Positions 15,001-30,000 of a stretch of DNA of 64,000 nucleotides are shown in pieces. The notes below the pieces were generated by a model. It did not search any database. It had not been told where the DNA came from and saw nothing but the letters and a program-made list of their open reading frames with translations. Location of the stretch: assembly GCA_964023205.1 (NCBI GenBank), contig OZ026835.1, positions 20,287,817-20,351,816 on the forward strand, given 5' to 3'. Every line of letters starts with the position of its first letter. The stretch's first letter is position 1. The translations under genes were made by a program, and so were the position numbers. This stretch comes from Lutraria lutraria. Its lineage: Eukaryota > Mollusca > Bivalvia > Venerida > Mactridae.

Positions 15001-18000
15001 CAAGATGGATCGTGGTCCTATGGGTTCCAACCACCAACGTGTTCACGTAAGATATAATTATGTAGCATTTTATTGATGCATGCTATGTTTATCATTGTAC
15101 TAGTGATATAACCATAATGAACGACCAGTCGACTTATGTTTACACGTTGAACGCAACAAACACGTTTCATAATTGTAATAATTAAATCATAATCAGTGTA
15201 CCAAGCACTAATTTAGTTTAAACATAAGACATTTTCAGTAAGAACTGTTAGTTTTATTTCGATTCTAAGGATCAGATTTCTCTCTTTTCCGGATTAGTAC
15301 AGCACTGGGATATGCATGATGAACAAGTTAATTGATGAAGTTCAGTGTATCCTCTCCAAAGCAACACCCTTAATAACAACCCTAAAAAAATGTTGTTGCT
15401 GAGTGGTTGTTGCTCTAGAGAGTTTGATTTAGCAGAGGTTGTTGCTCAATGTCGCTCTAGAGAGGTTGCACTGTTACGTATATCCAAATTTCAGTAAAAT
15501 ATTTCGAGCATAAATGTATACATGTAGTTGGGTTTAGTTTAAGCCCAGTGGTTCTTCATTTGTTTGTACATAAACTATAAAATTTAGTAAATTAGTTTCT
15601 TATATGAATGCATCACTGACAAAGTCATTTATTTCCTCTCAGGAATTACTTGCGGTCAACCGAATACACCTGCAAATGGAGCATTTCAGTGCCTTGATTT
15701 TTCATTCGAGTATGAAAGCGCTTGTGTTCTTGTGTGTAACACTGGATTCACTTTGGATCATTCAGTGTATGCGATATGTCAGGCAAATGGTCAATGGTCG
15801 CTAACATCAACTGAGCAATGCCGAGGTACAAGCTTTTATTTCGTGATGACGTCATAGAAATAACGCATAGCAAATTGCAGTAAATAAAATCCCTCAACTA
15901 TCAAATGTAATTGAAGATTATCCAGGAAATTTAAATATTTTTTTATAACTAAACATAATCGTGTTTATTAAAAGTAGTTAATAGGCAACAGAACGGCCAT
16001 GGAAATTCACTGAATATTCATATGCTAAGTCATAAGCACGAGTATTTCAGTTGTTTAATACACTGAATTCACAGACATAATATCCAAACAAATATAACAC
16101 CCAAAACTGACAAATGATTGGAAATGTATCGTGGCACACAAATAAAGTCAAACCTGTGTAAGGGTTCTCCTCCGATAAAGGTCAACCTGCGAATAAAGGC
16201 CTAGTGTTGATGTCAGTAAAGGACATAATTTTTCTTCTGAATTTGGCCTTTGTTCGCAGGCTTGTCTATACATTTACTTTTAATTAGTAGGTACATACTG
16301 GTACATGCCTATTTACGGTTCGTAATAAGACTGAAGAAGTGTTGATTTACACTGTTTTTTATACAATTCGTTTTTCCTGTAGAAATTCTTTAACTGTGTT
16401 GTTGTTGTTTCAGATTTTATTCCTCCAGCTTTATACGACTGTAGAAGTTATCAAATATTTGACACGGATCGTGGACAAAATACGACAACTGGGAACTGGG
16501 TTATTCCTAAAGCTACTGACAATGTAGACGTCACAGATGATATAATAATAGAACAATTGTCTGGTCCGGTGATTGGATCACAGCTACCTGTTGGAACAAC
16601 AATTGTTGAATATAGAGCAGTTGATTCAGAGGGCAACCCGTCAGTTCATACATGCTCAATATCAGTTGTTGTTGAAGGTATTGTTGTTTACCCAAGTTTC
16701 ACATTTAGCAAACAGTACTTGTGTTTCCAGATATATTGAATATAAACTCTGACAGACTTGTTGGCAACCTTCTTAGCATACAAACATGTTTTGACTTAAA
16801 TCAAAGATAGAAAAAGACTAAACTGCACTAATGCAGTGACCGTCGAGAAACATGGTATTGTCTTGGTCCGTGCATGGTCCGCTTTTCAAGGATATAACTG
16901 TACTTACTGTATCCTTTCGATTCGTTTGAACCGTGAACTGCCATATGATGCGATATTCTATTGAATAGCTCTGCATCGATAACGAAAGAATGAATTTGCT
17001 CAACGTGTATCCAAGTACGTGTGTACTTCGGTATGGATGCGTATGACTTCGTTATGTGTCTACGTTACTTATGATGAATGTTTTTATTTCCCTTTCCATT
17101 CTGTGTTTATATACTAAATGTTTTTCGTATAAAATCTATAAATAGTATAAGTGACTGATACTTTAGCCTTATTAGGCTGGTTTTTGCAAAATATTTATGT
17201 ATTATTTAACATTGTGTATTTCTTTATTATGCCTGTCACTATAATAAATAAACAATATATTATATACATGTTCTATCATTCAACCAAATGTGATATACCT
17301 AAACCTGACGCACAATTTATTACATAAGACGTAAAATAATGGTCCACACAGTTAGATCAGTCATTTGTTGATATATACAATCTGTTACTTACACTTCTCT
17401 GCTGAATTAAATCTTATACTGTTATGGTGAAAATTATAATTATAATACTTAAGTCCTCCATCAGACTCGAATGAAGAAGTAGCTAAGACAACCTTTATTT
17501 TTCTAACTGCAAGTATTTTACTAAAATAAAATAGAATGACTTGTATGGTATGTAGGTAAACATAGATTGATGCTGAATTCCACTTGATCAACGTTTACAT
17601 ACTAAACGATATAAACTCCAAATGTACCATTGATAACAATGTATGAACATTTGGTATCTTCAGAGGTGGTGTGCAACGACCCGAAGTATTCATTCAACGA
17701 AAACAAGTTATTATACAACTGTTCTTCATTCAGATGGGGAGATAATTGTACATTATCGTGTCCTATCTCAGCCTCACTCACCTTAACAGGACCCAACATC
17801 ATTACATGCGAAGCCACCTACTGGAATTATGAAGGCTTTGTTCAGCCATTCTGTGAAGGTAAATATACCTGCTTTTAATTTATATTTATATAAATGGCTG
17901 TCTCAGCAGCTGAAACATATTGCGAAAACTTATTATCTATAATGAATTGTCTTAGAACACTAAATAATGTTCTTCCATAAAACATTCCGCTTGAGGAAAA

Positions 18001-21000
18001 TATATTTCTATGTCTCTGATGTATATCTAAAATCTTATCGGAATTACAGTTTGTGAAATACAACATGGGTCTTAATGAAGGACTAATGAACATGAGAATT
18101 CTTCAACAAATCACTAGGTTACCTTTGATGTGTTTACTTATAATGAAAACTGACGTATTAGCCATATAAACATTATATATTTTACATAGCTGAAGTATGT
18201 CCAGAAAATCTGAATGCACCGCAAAATGGAGGATTGAGCTATACAAATGTTGACCAGCCAGTTGCTTTTGTGACATGTAACACTAATTATGATTTAGAAC
18301 AATCCTTTAATGGACAGGTCTTTTGCCTAGACGATGGAACCTGGACAACAAATCCCATTCCAGAATGCACAAGTAAGAACAAATAATTTAAAGAAGGAAG
18401 TTTTAATTTGTTCGACTCGCCATAAAGATGATTGTTTATATGTATACATGTAATCAAGTTAATACAGTCCAGCATAATCTGCATAGAACGTAGTGAAAAC
18501 TCCAGTAATATGGTAGTGAAAAACATCTTACTTTTTACTAACAAATGATTGGCCAACGATACAACAAAGACATCTGCTCGAAATTTAGTATATATTTGTA
18601 AAGGATCCCACTTCTCATTCAGATACAATTTCAATAATATAATTATTGAATATGTACATAAATAAATAAATGATTTGTTAGCACATAAGACTTTTTGTAG
18701 ATGGAGTACTCTTTTGTTGCTGTCTTGCCACCATTGTACTCATGTGAAAATTTGACCTATGTGGTTTGAGCCTTTTATATTTGCTCGAAATTTGATCGTT
18801 TAACTGTCTTTGATCTGTTGTAGAAAATTGTCTAATGAGACTTTGGCGGGGGATATTTTTACTTACATTATTACATTATAGGAGCTCGTCGGCCAGGCTT
18901 GAATCTCCTTCCTGTTGAATATTACTATAAAGGCGACTGCAATGACCCGGCAACAATAGCATCAATCAAAGACGCCACATTCCAGTTCCTTGAGGACTTT
19001 ATAGGAACTGCATACGAACTTGAATGTCTTGCTGACGACACCTGTGGATATGATGATATCACTGTCTCTTGTGGACCAACATCGAGAAAACGGCGTGAAG
19101 TTGATCATCATCTCGTTAAAAAAGGAATTGTTAAAAGACAGATATCAGAAGTCTGGGTTAAAATAGTTATGTCAAAAAACGGAAGTGTGTCTTCGTTTCA
19201 GGAGTTACTGGCACACGAAGCGGACTTGATAGATTTGATTGAATTACTACACATTAAGTTTTTAAATGATACACCAGATGCAACTTGTTGTCCAGTCGTA
19301 ATTGATTCATTCCAGAGAGATGATTATTCCACCATTGAATGTAGTGAACCGGGTCAAGTTCAGGATGGATTCTCTTGTAGTAAGTAAATATTAATTGTTT
19401 AGCACTATATTATTTTGATAATATGATATAACTGACTGTGGATATGATGGAGTTTGCACATCTCACTAGTTAAACACAAACTTCTCTTGTTCTTTGTTTA
19501 TTGTCAGCATGTGACGTATCCTAAAAATCCCTTGTAAGTGCTTGTTAATATATTTCAGAATCTTGCGCAATTGGAAATTTCATGGAGGAGATTAATGGTA
19601 GTTACGAATGTACTAAATGTCCGATAGGAACTTACATGGATCATGATTCTGCTACCGTATGTATCACATGTCCTCCTGGAACATCAACATATAGCGTTGG
19701 AACCCAGTCATCAGATTTGTGCTTAGGTAAGCTAAACTTCTTTTAGAGTTTGTTAGATATCACTGTATATCAACAAGCTATTATATGTAACGGTTAGGTG
19801 CTAGGAGTTCATATTAGAAAGCTTCATAATTTTAATGTTCGATAATGCTTACAGCAGTTCGATAATTTTCTCGAAGCTTGAACAAAAGGGCAATCACGAC
19901 CAAAGGAAAAACGGAAACAATTCCACATTCAGAGTTACCTAGTGAACTACATGTACCACTGTATTAATATTTATTCTTTATCAAATATTCTATGTTTGAA
20001 ATGCATGTACTACTATCATCTAATGAATAATTCGTATCGTTCTCGTGTTTTTTTAGTTGCAGCCTAAGATTACTTTTAATTACGAATATCATTTGAAATT
20101 AAACGAACGAACACGCGCTAGGGATATTCGCAGGTTAATTATGAATTTCCTGTCATCCATTTTAAAACACAGTACTTGTAACATGACTCATATTTTACCC
20201 GTTTAGATCTTTGCCCCGTCGGTCATTCCTCTTTGTCCGGGTTGGTACCATGTACCCCATGTAGTAAAGGCTTTTATCAGGACGCAATGGGACAAACGTC
20301 ATGTAAACAATGTGATGATGGATACACAACGTTTTCCACCGGACAGGATATTTGCGCATGTAAGTTATGTTTTCATGAAATTGTATGATAATTGATTTGG
20401 CGAGTATGAAGTTTTGTATTTAATATACTAGTAAGATAGATCCATGTTGTGAACCGGTTTGATGGGGAAAAAATCTCTTTATATATTTATTTATAAACAT
20501 AATATTTTTGGTTACATTCGATAATACTTCTTTTATGTTTTAATGATTGCTAGACGTTGCAATTTGTTATGCAACATTCACATGTTATAACAAAAAACTG
20601 TGCAGCTTGTGAACAATCGAGACAAAGCTAGCCTGTAGACCACAACTGATAAGGAAAGCAACTGTATCCGAAAAATGTGCAACTAACACATAGTTTTACT
20701 GGCATATATTATCATTATTGTTGTTATAACAAACGTGAATTAATGGTATTAAATAAATTATCATTTAAGTGTCTAGTATTGGAATTCATTTTGTATGTGT
20801 TTTAGATTACGATGTCGTGTTTTCCGGAGATCATGTAGTCAATATTTACAATACAACAAGTGACACAAACGAAGTTACGATCTTGTCTTGGGTTTTTAAA
20901 GACTGTCAAACATTACTTGAAATTGAGTTTGGAAATTCAGAGTTTGTGGTTAATATTGAGTCATCAATCAGTATCGGGTAAGCTATGTTTCAATGTTGTA

Positions 21001-24000
21001 TTGAAATGCGGAAAGCAAGCTTTATTATGTGTTGTTAGCCTATGTATACTTCACATGATATTTCTTCTTTAAAATTAACTTTATGGAATTGTAAATCTTT
21101 TGTAATTACTTATATCTACAGGAATATGCACCTTGTATAAACCACAGATGACCTACATGTAGTTATAAACATAAAGTATTTTCAGGTCATTTTTCAAATA
21201 AAACATGTATAACGGTTAAAAAAGAAAACATCCAAATGTAAATCTGACTAACAAGCCCAATGTAGAGTTAATTTAAAGTACCCCATAAAGATCTCATTAA
21301 AATCATAAATATTTCAGTGGCAACACAATCATGGAATACTCACCATATTGCAACATGTGGGCACATGTAGCTCTAAGTGTTAGCAGCACTGGTTATACAG
21401 TATTCATCAATGGAGAAACATACAAGTCTGATCCACAACCGGCTTTGTCTTTGATTCCTAACAATAGCCCTGTCAGCATAGGCTTTATTACCAATAATGG
21501 TGGTATGACTTTTTTCTTATTTTATAATTATTTAAAGTTCGATACTATTTAATGATTGTTTGTAATTCTTTTTTTATATATGTAATTATACAGTCCAAAA
21601 CTATATGGTAATTAATTGATTGGTCAAATCATATAATAGTACTGAAGTTCCTTTTGACTGAAGTGAATCTGGTATGCTATTTCTTCCAGAAATACGTCTC
21701 AGCTCGTTTGCTTTATACAATTCTGAATTACCTTCCACGGATATCACCAGCTACCAGTCTTCTTGTATTGCTGATTATGATGGGGCCATTCTGATATCGG
21801 ATGATATGATACATCAATATGAAGGAATTGATGTGGATACATCAACATGTATAGGTAAGCTTATAGACAAGTATAGATATAAAGCGGCAAGGTGTTTCAT
21901 TTCATCAATGTGTGAAGTTTTATCATATTTTAAAGTAGTTCCTCAAAATGCAGAATTAAAGATATGTAACATAAATATTCACTTTTTATCCTGATTCTGT
22001 CTCGTGCCCGGTGTATAGCATCGACACAACTCACACGTTTCAATTTGTTTTCTAAACACACGACCTGGCTTAGGAAGATTGGGACACTGAAAAAGCGTCC
22101 ATGAAAGTCGAACCCATGACCTTCATTTCAGTAGTCCAGCGCTTTACCACTAGTCCATCAATACACACCTTATCACAGAAAGGATTTGTTCACAAAATTG
22201 TGCGCTTCTAATTTAAGCAGAATCCATTGCAGAATCCAGACTTGTTGAAAATATTATAGGTAATATCATTTGGTCAAGTTCGTGTGATGGCCGGCAGGTC
22301 GTATTAGGAACCTTTGATTTATGGTCCTTTATTCAGCGACATATTTTGAAACAGATCTTGCTCGCTCACCAAGTTGAACAGTTTCTATCCAATCTTTACT
22401 ACATAATGTCGACGGACTTACCTTAAGACACGTTTGGTACTTTTATTGTATGTTTGAATTTGAACAATTATTACAAAGAATACGTAATTTCTACATATGA
22501 TTAGATATATGTAGCAACTGTTTTAACAATATTTCAGCTATTGATTCCTGTGAAGATTTACCATGTGGCTCCCATGTATGTACACCAACAGTTGATGGAC
22601 CTGTGTGTACATGTTCTGGAGGGTATACGGGGGAAATGTGTAATATATCTCCTGATTACTGTTATCAGAACGACTGTCAGAATGGTGCAACGTGTGTTAG
22701 CAACGAGAATAATTATACATGCACGTGCAATGCTGGATATAAAGGAAAGTTCTGTCAAACCTTACCAGGTAGAAATAAACTAAATTTGGCTTATTTAGAG
22801 TAGACATAAACAAACACAAATTCATCCCTGTAGAATCATAACAGAACAGAAATATTTCGTTGTCTAATTAACTAATTGGCATAATGAATGAACTTTGTTG
22901 AATTAAAGGCGATCTTTTCCGTTTGATATTATAAACTCAATTGTAGTTTTGGTCACAAAAATTGCTTAACGATGGATGTTGAGATTGTCATACGAACAAG
23001 TGCTTCATTACAAGTTCAACCATAACTGTTCAAAACAAAATACTGATTTTTCTATAACTTAGTTAATGATTAATTTTATTCACAAGAACATACGAATATC
23101 AATATTGTGATGCTTTATTAATCGATCTAGTTAATGGTGGATGGGGATCTTGGTCAGTTTGGACATCCTGCTCGGAGTTATGTGACGGTGGTGAACGAAC
23201 TCGCTCACGTCAATGTGACAATCCTGCACCTGATGATTATGGAGTATCGTGTACTGGAGAGAATCAAGAGAAGAAAGATTGTAATCTTGTATCGTGTACA
23301 AGTATGTACTTATTAAAGACACAACATCCGACCAGACTATCGGATGCAAATTAACTCTCTCTTTCTACATTGTTTTATCAGTGATAGACATAAAGTGAAA
23401 GCTGATTACTACACTGAATCTATAAATAGCTGAAGCAGACGATGAGTTTATGTTTAAACCATATAAACTCCTCCCTCTAATTCAAATTTGAATTTCTGTC
23501 ATTGATTGTTTTGAAAATATAAGAACCTTAATCTTCATATATTTTTAAGTTGTCTGTACTGATAGAAGAATGATCTTGCTGCATTCGGATTTTTTTTAAT
23601 ACTTAAAAATACCATTTAATATCAACTATTCTAAAATCTCTCCCTGAGCTGAAAACAGTTTAAAATCAAGGGAAACCACCCCCAGTCATTACCTCCCTTT
23701 TATACCCATGTTGGGGGGGGGTTTAAGTAAACATTCAATGAACTATGGTCCAAATATTTTTGTGCAGTTGTTGCTTTTATTAAATAACATTTTACTATAT
23801 TTCATTGAAAGAATTAAAGAAATCACGGTTTATTTAATGTAAATTGATTTGAGGTAATGATACTGTTTCAGCCCTTTTCCCATGTTCTGTGAATCCCTGT
23901 GGAAATCATATCTGTCAAGAGACATCGACAGGGTTTGTATGTAACTGTAAAAATGGATATACTGGTTCTACATGCGATATTGTTATCGATAACTGTGACC

Positions 24001-27000
24001 CCAGTCCATGTAGTAATGGTGGTACTTGTATCAATATGGTAGATGATTTCCAATGTGAATGTGCTGAAGGTTATCAAGGAGATATTTGTGAGACAGGTAA
24101 AGTTCGCATCTAATAATTGCATATTTCATCCGCAATAGTGCATTTAATTGCTTCGCAATATAAAATTACTTAATTTATTGTTTCTTTTTGTATTTGAAGC
24201 GATGTGGTGGTTAGCTTTGGTTTTACATTCATTTTGAGGACCAAAAATGAAATAACTGAATGCAACATGTGAATTTGATTGTTAGCTTGTAAAAACTGTG
24301 TACTAAATGATACATTTATTGTAAGAAATACAATGCTATTTCTATGAATAACAAAAATACTATTGTGTAATATGTTCTATGTGGATTTGAAATCGCATTG
24401 TTGAGTTGTTGAGATACATTTGATGTGTTTTTCCTCATTGATTGTTCGTCATCTTCTACATTTACATTACAGTGGTTAGAGAGGAAATTTACTGGACGGC
24501 ATGGTCCACTTGTGATGTGACATGTGGTGGTGGAACATCTACAAGAACACAAGTGTGTGTATCTGACAGTACCTGTTCAGCTACGGAACAAAAAACATGC
24601 AACGATGGTCCATGTCCAGGTGCGTAATAAATAATCATTATGATATAATTCAAAGAACTGTAAATTTGGTCTGTATTAGGAGGGAAATGTACATAAGCCC
24701 GAATTTAATATCAATAGAAGGATCAGTGGTGTAGGAGGATACCATCGGACTCCTTACCTGGATGTTGAGAGTTCGAATGTCGTCAGTGGCGGATTTGACC
24801 GGAACCTTCACAATCCATTCCATTTTTTCGGCGCGAGTACTGGTCAGAATCCAAGAAGCAGTCATCGAGAGTGGTTAATATAAGTTGTAAGAACTTGCTC
24901 TACAATGTATGTGAGATAAAGAAGTTTAAACTAATTTAATATAAATTCTGCCATATGGTTACATATAACTAGAAGTCGATATATTTTTGAAGGATAACTA
25001 CCCGAGAGCTGCAGTTATTTAAGGCTTTTTCGTTCTTTGGTCATTTTATCTGATGTTTATATCGAAATTGAAAGTATTTCAACTAAAATTTTAATACACG
25101 GGCGTTTTGTGCGTGCACACATAAATATATGAATCGACATTTCATAACTGAATTCCAAATACACAACATGTTCGGATCAGTTCCTAGGAAATAGAATAAT
25201 GTTGATTTTTTTTACATTGTGTTCATAGTTAGACAACTAGTGTAACATCAGTGTTTATGTGATATAGATTTCATATACATAAAGTTACAATGAGTATACA
25301 TAATAATGGAAAATATAAAAGCTCTAAACAATTTCCAAAATAGAACTTTGCTTCTTGATAAGAATGAACAATGTCAGAGTAATGGAATATTTAAACCAAT
25401 GTGTGTTGTTTATTACAGTTGATCACTGTCTGAGTGACCCTTGTCTACATGGTGTTTGTGTGTCTGGTGTTGATAACTTTAGGTGTATATGTAGCGCTGG
25501 ATTTAACGGAACGACATGTAATGAGCCAATAAACGTATGTAGTATCAACCCTTGCCAACATGGACAATGCTCAACTTCCGGAACAAAGTTTACATGTACA
25601 TGTGACAGTGGATACAGCGGAGTTCATTGTTCGATCTCTGAAGGTAACGGTGGTAACACATAGTACTGTATTTCCTGACAATTTCATATTTAGAAGTAAT
25701 GCAGTAAAAGACCGATATTGAACAATTATACTGTATAATGTGAGTGTTTACATTAAAGTAATTTGTTTCACATCTTGAAGAAAGGAAGTGATAAGTTACT
25801 AGTATTGCAATTGTTTATTTAAGTGAGTGCACATTGGAGTCCCTGGTCTGAATGGACTGGATGTAATACAACATGTGGATCTGGATTCAGACAACGATCA
25901 AGACTTTGTAACAATCCACCACCTCCTTCTGGTGGTAAGATGTGTGAAGGTGACACTACAGATACACAATCATGTACAATTAGATGCTATGGTACATACA
26001 TGTACTTATTTTATTCTGCGTATAGTGACAAGTTATAAATGTATTCATTTAGTATTCATTTACGTTTTCGGTAGATCGCTACATTTTTCACATAGACAAG
26101 GGCAGATAACTCAAAAACGAGATCAGTGATCCCCAATTTGTTTTCGCTTAAAATGTTTCTGTTATCATGTGCTACGATCATGCAAAGTTAAAAAAAATCA
26201 TTGATCAGTTTTAATTTTTCCTATATGTCTATGTGAAAAATGTAGCGAACCGTAGTAAACGTCTTTAAGTATAACGATATGTTCACAGGCACGCTATGAA
26301 ATTAATGAAATGATTTAGAATATTTAAACTAATAAAACATGGTATGATTTTAATTCTGTGAAATTAAGGAAGTTTGTGTATAAAACTATATCCTAAGATG
26401 ATAAAATCATTGGCTTTCATATCTCTGTATGCTTCTTTCAAACAATTCATTATGTTGTTCTTTAGACTCCTGTGACTCCAATCCATGTGGAGTAGATCAT
26501 GGTTGTGTTGTTAGTGGAGATGAGTATGTATGCCAATGTAAACATGGATATACGGGTGTACTGTGTACAATCCCTCCGAATCCATGTGACCCAAACCCTT
26601 GTGATAATGGCGGTCTATGTTCACAGGACAACAGTTATCCAGTATGCGACTGTATTGATGGATATAGTGGAAAAACGTGTGGGAAACATCCCGGTTAGTA
26701 TGAGGCACCAATACAGCCGAGCCTCATGTATTTCTATTTCAAAATAAGCAAACCATTTTGTTTGATACTAAATAGGGAGATCAATAAAGTAAAAAGGACT
26801 ACACTGTTGTTCCATTAGATCAATATCCCTTTCATGTTGGTGTGAATTCGTGTATATTAATAATTGTTCTGATATAAGATATACTTTTATTGAAATTCAT
26901 TACTGAAAAGTTGACAGTTATTATTTGAATTCTACTCAATAAGTAATTATCTGCCATTTCATATTCTCTTTCGCTTCTTAATCAGTCCGGGTGTGAAGCT

Positions 27001-30000
27001 GATCATAATAGCGATACAAATACTCAGATTTGGACAAAGTTTTTTTAAGTTTATATTTATATAACGCAGTATAACTGGGCGACAAATGCTTTCATGATGA
27101 AACACTTCATATTTACATGTTGGATATATACTCTTTGGTTAGATGAAAGTTCTTGGGGTCCATGGTCAGAATGGAGCGATTGTAGTGTAACATGTGACAC
27201 CGGTGAACATAGTAGAACTAGAGAATGTAAAGTTGGTAGCAATGGAGACGACTGTACCGGTGATGGTGTAGAAGTCACGTCTTGTTCAATAGCTGCCTGT
27301 CCGAGTAAGTATTTTAAGAAGGATATTTCAAAATTGAATATTCCCCGTTGACATCTGTATCGTCAAGGGATGTGTAAACATGAACAATATAGATAAAATG
27401 AGCACACTGGAACCACATTCATAACACTTATTCTTTAACACAAAAACCTGAAATACTTAGTAAAAATGCCTGTGGTGTATGGCATTTATTTGTGTTGGCT
27501 GATGTTTTTAACATGTATTTATTGTGCAAAGGCTACCGTTTATATTAATAGATGTTACACAGTATACTTATATGAATAAATAAATTGTATTATAGAATGT
27601 CCAGAATTGCCAAGACGTTATGGCATGAATATAAAGTGCAACTCAACGGGAGACACAACTTACTGTACTCGTTACTGTCGAGATGGTTATTTTCCACCAC
27701 AAAGTACAAGTCAATCCTCATCTTGGTCTATAGAATATCATTGTGGTCCTTTTACTAAATACGAGTGGACACCTCCGGAGAAAGAAAAAATTGGGTGTAA
27801 TAGTAGGTATTATACTAATTTTATGTGAAGGTTTTATAAATGAATGAATTCATAGCATTGACAAGAGTCTCAATATGTATTGTTTTTCTTTAAAATATAG
27901 ATGCTTCTAGACAGCATTGCTTTAAATAGTACAAAGGATCGTTGTCACATTGTGTTGTAAAATCTTTGATATTGTCGTTTCTCTATCAGGAGGAAAGAAG
28001 CCTAGACGATTTGAAGCAAGAATGACAGCACCAATAACGCCTGTCCCCCCTTGCTCAAAGACAGAATCAGTAAAGAACATTGCGAAAGGTCGAGTAGCTG
28101 GTCAAGTATGTCAAACTCAACTGAAATGCAAGCTCGATGTATCTTTAACAAACTGTGGTTCAAGGAAAAAGAGGGCAACTGATAGCGAGATAACATTTTC
28201 ATTTGAGTTCAACATGACGACTTTTGATGGTATGTGGTTTTTACTGTACCAAGGTTGTTTCATCATCTTAGAAAATGTCAATGCGATGTAATGTCTCCGT
28301 CTCATTGAGAGATCGATGGCTACTATTCAAATAATTTTGTAATAAATATACAAATAAATAAATTCCTAATTAGTTACGTTAAATATAGAACCGCTTTATG
28401 ACAAAACTAATCGACCTTAATTTTAACGTTTAATCACGTCCTCTTCATTTCAATATACTCACTCCGATTAATATAGGCGGGATGAAAGTGTAATGTATAA
28501 AATTATTCAAAAGGATGGGTATTTATGTTATTGTATTAGTTTTATTTGTTTATTTCAGATTCAAACAGTACATTGGATATGTGGAGTGCAGCAAATGATT
28601 CACTTTCGCCTCTTATCACGGGTTCTGACTCCTGGACATCTATGACCATCGATGGCATCACATACGAAGTGGACTTGGCTAACTTTTCTGATACCGGTGA
28701 AGCAGAATGCGACGAAGGGCTATTTTACCAAGCTGGCTTTGCATCCTGTGGTAACTATCTTTTATTTAAATTCACATTTTTATTCAGCTTATGTGTATAA
28801 GAGATACGTAAATGAAATAACTCCATAGTGTATTTAGTATAAGCACTCCATGTATTTGGCTTATCTTTCACTGTATAAGTGTTCTGACTGGTAAACCAGC
28901 ACACTACTTCACTTAATTAGATATTTCTATTTTCTTTTTATTGTCAATTGTGAAACAACTGTTCTATTAATATGTTCTTGCACTATACATACGTCACTTC
29001 AGAGCATAATTATATCATTCTACCACGTTTCCAGCACCAACTTGTGTGTTGTTAATATGATAATCATTATAAATTACATGTATACGTGTTTCGCCGCAGT
29101 TCTTAATACATTCTTGCCTTACATGAATGTCTAGAATATATGAAATATAAAGTGCGGATTACAATATACATTGTACAATATTCGAATTTGTATCGAATTT
29201 TATTTTGGATTCAGTCTTGTTTTAAATGTATAACCCTCTTAATATAGTATATCTGTTATGATCATCAACTTTAAATTGAGATAATGGTTAGTAATTTATC
29301 ATTAATACGGTTTTCCAGAATAGAAATTAAGAAAATAACCTTGTATTTAAAAGCATTAATATGTCTCGAAGCACACTTTAACCTTTTAAAACTATATGAC
29401 TTGCTTGTATGTAAATGATCGCAACGCCTTTGAAACATTTAAAAAATCCAGTTAAATCTTGATACATCTATTTGCCTTAAATCTGATATATACTCATCAT
29501 TAATATGATTTTGATAAACAAAAATTATACAAAAGTGTCCAGTCAATGCATGTGATTAATTTAGTTCTATGGCGTGATTATTGATAAAGTAAACTGTAAC
29601 CTTCAGCGGGATGTGCACCTGGTTCCTGGTTTGATGTGAGTAGTCAAACATGTCAATACTGTACATTTGGATCATATCAAGAATTATCAGGAAAACTATC
29701 ATGTGATTCATGCCCCAATGGGTATACAACATTATTAACTGGGAGTGCGGATAGAAACGACTGCATTTGTAAGTTGGTTTTGTATTTTGTTAAGGTCTCA
29801 TCTTATTAACAAACTGTTGTAAGTAAAGCTATGTTTAGGATTCATATATATATTTTTAAAAATTTAATGATTTCAATACATTTTAAGCAGACAAATCTCT
29901 ATTTCATATGGTCAATACGTAAATACCAGTGACTTTATTTTTTTCTAATTTGTCTATCAGTTATTGAAAGAGTATAATTGCTAAAATTATATGCCAACCA

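Noticed and set aside
16451..16636. Minus-strand ORF in an intron/exon of gene A
   Set aside because: Antisense to the HYR exon 16414-16677.
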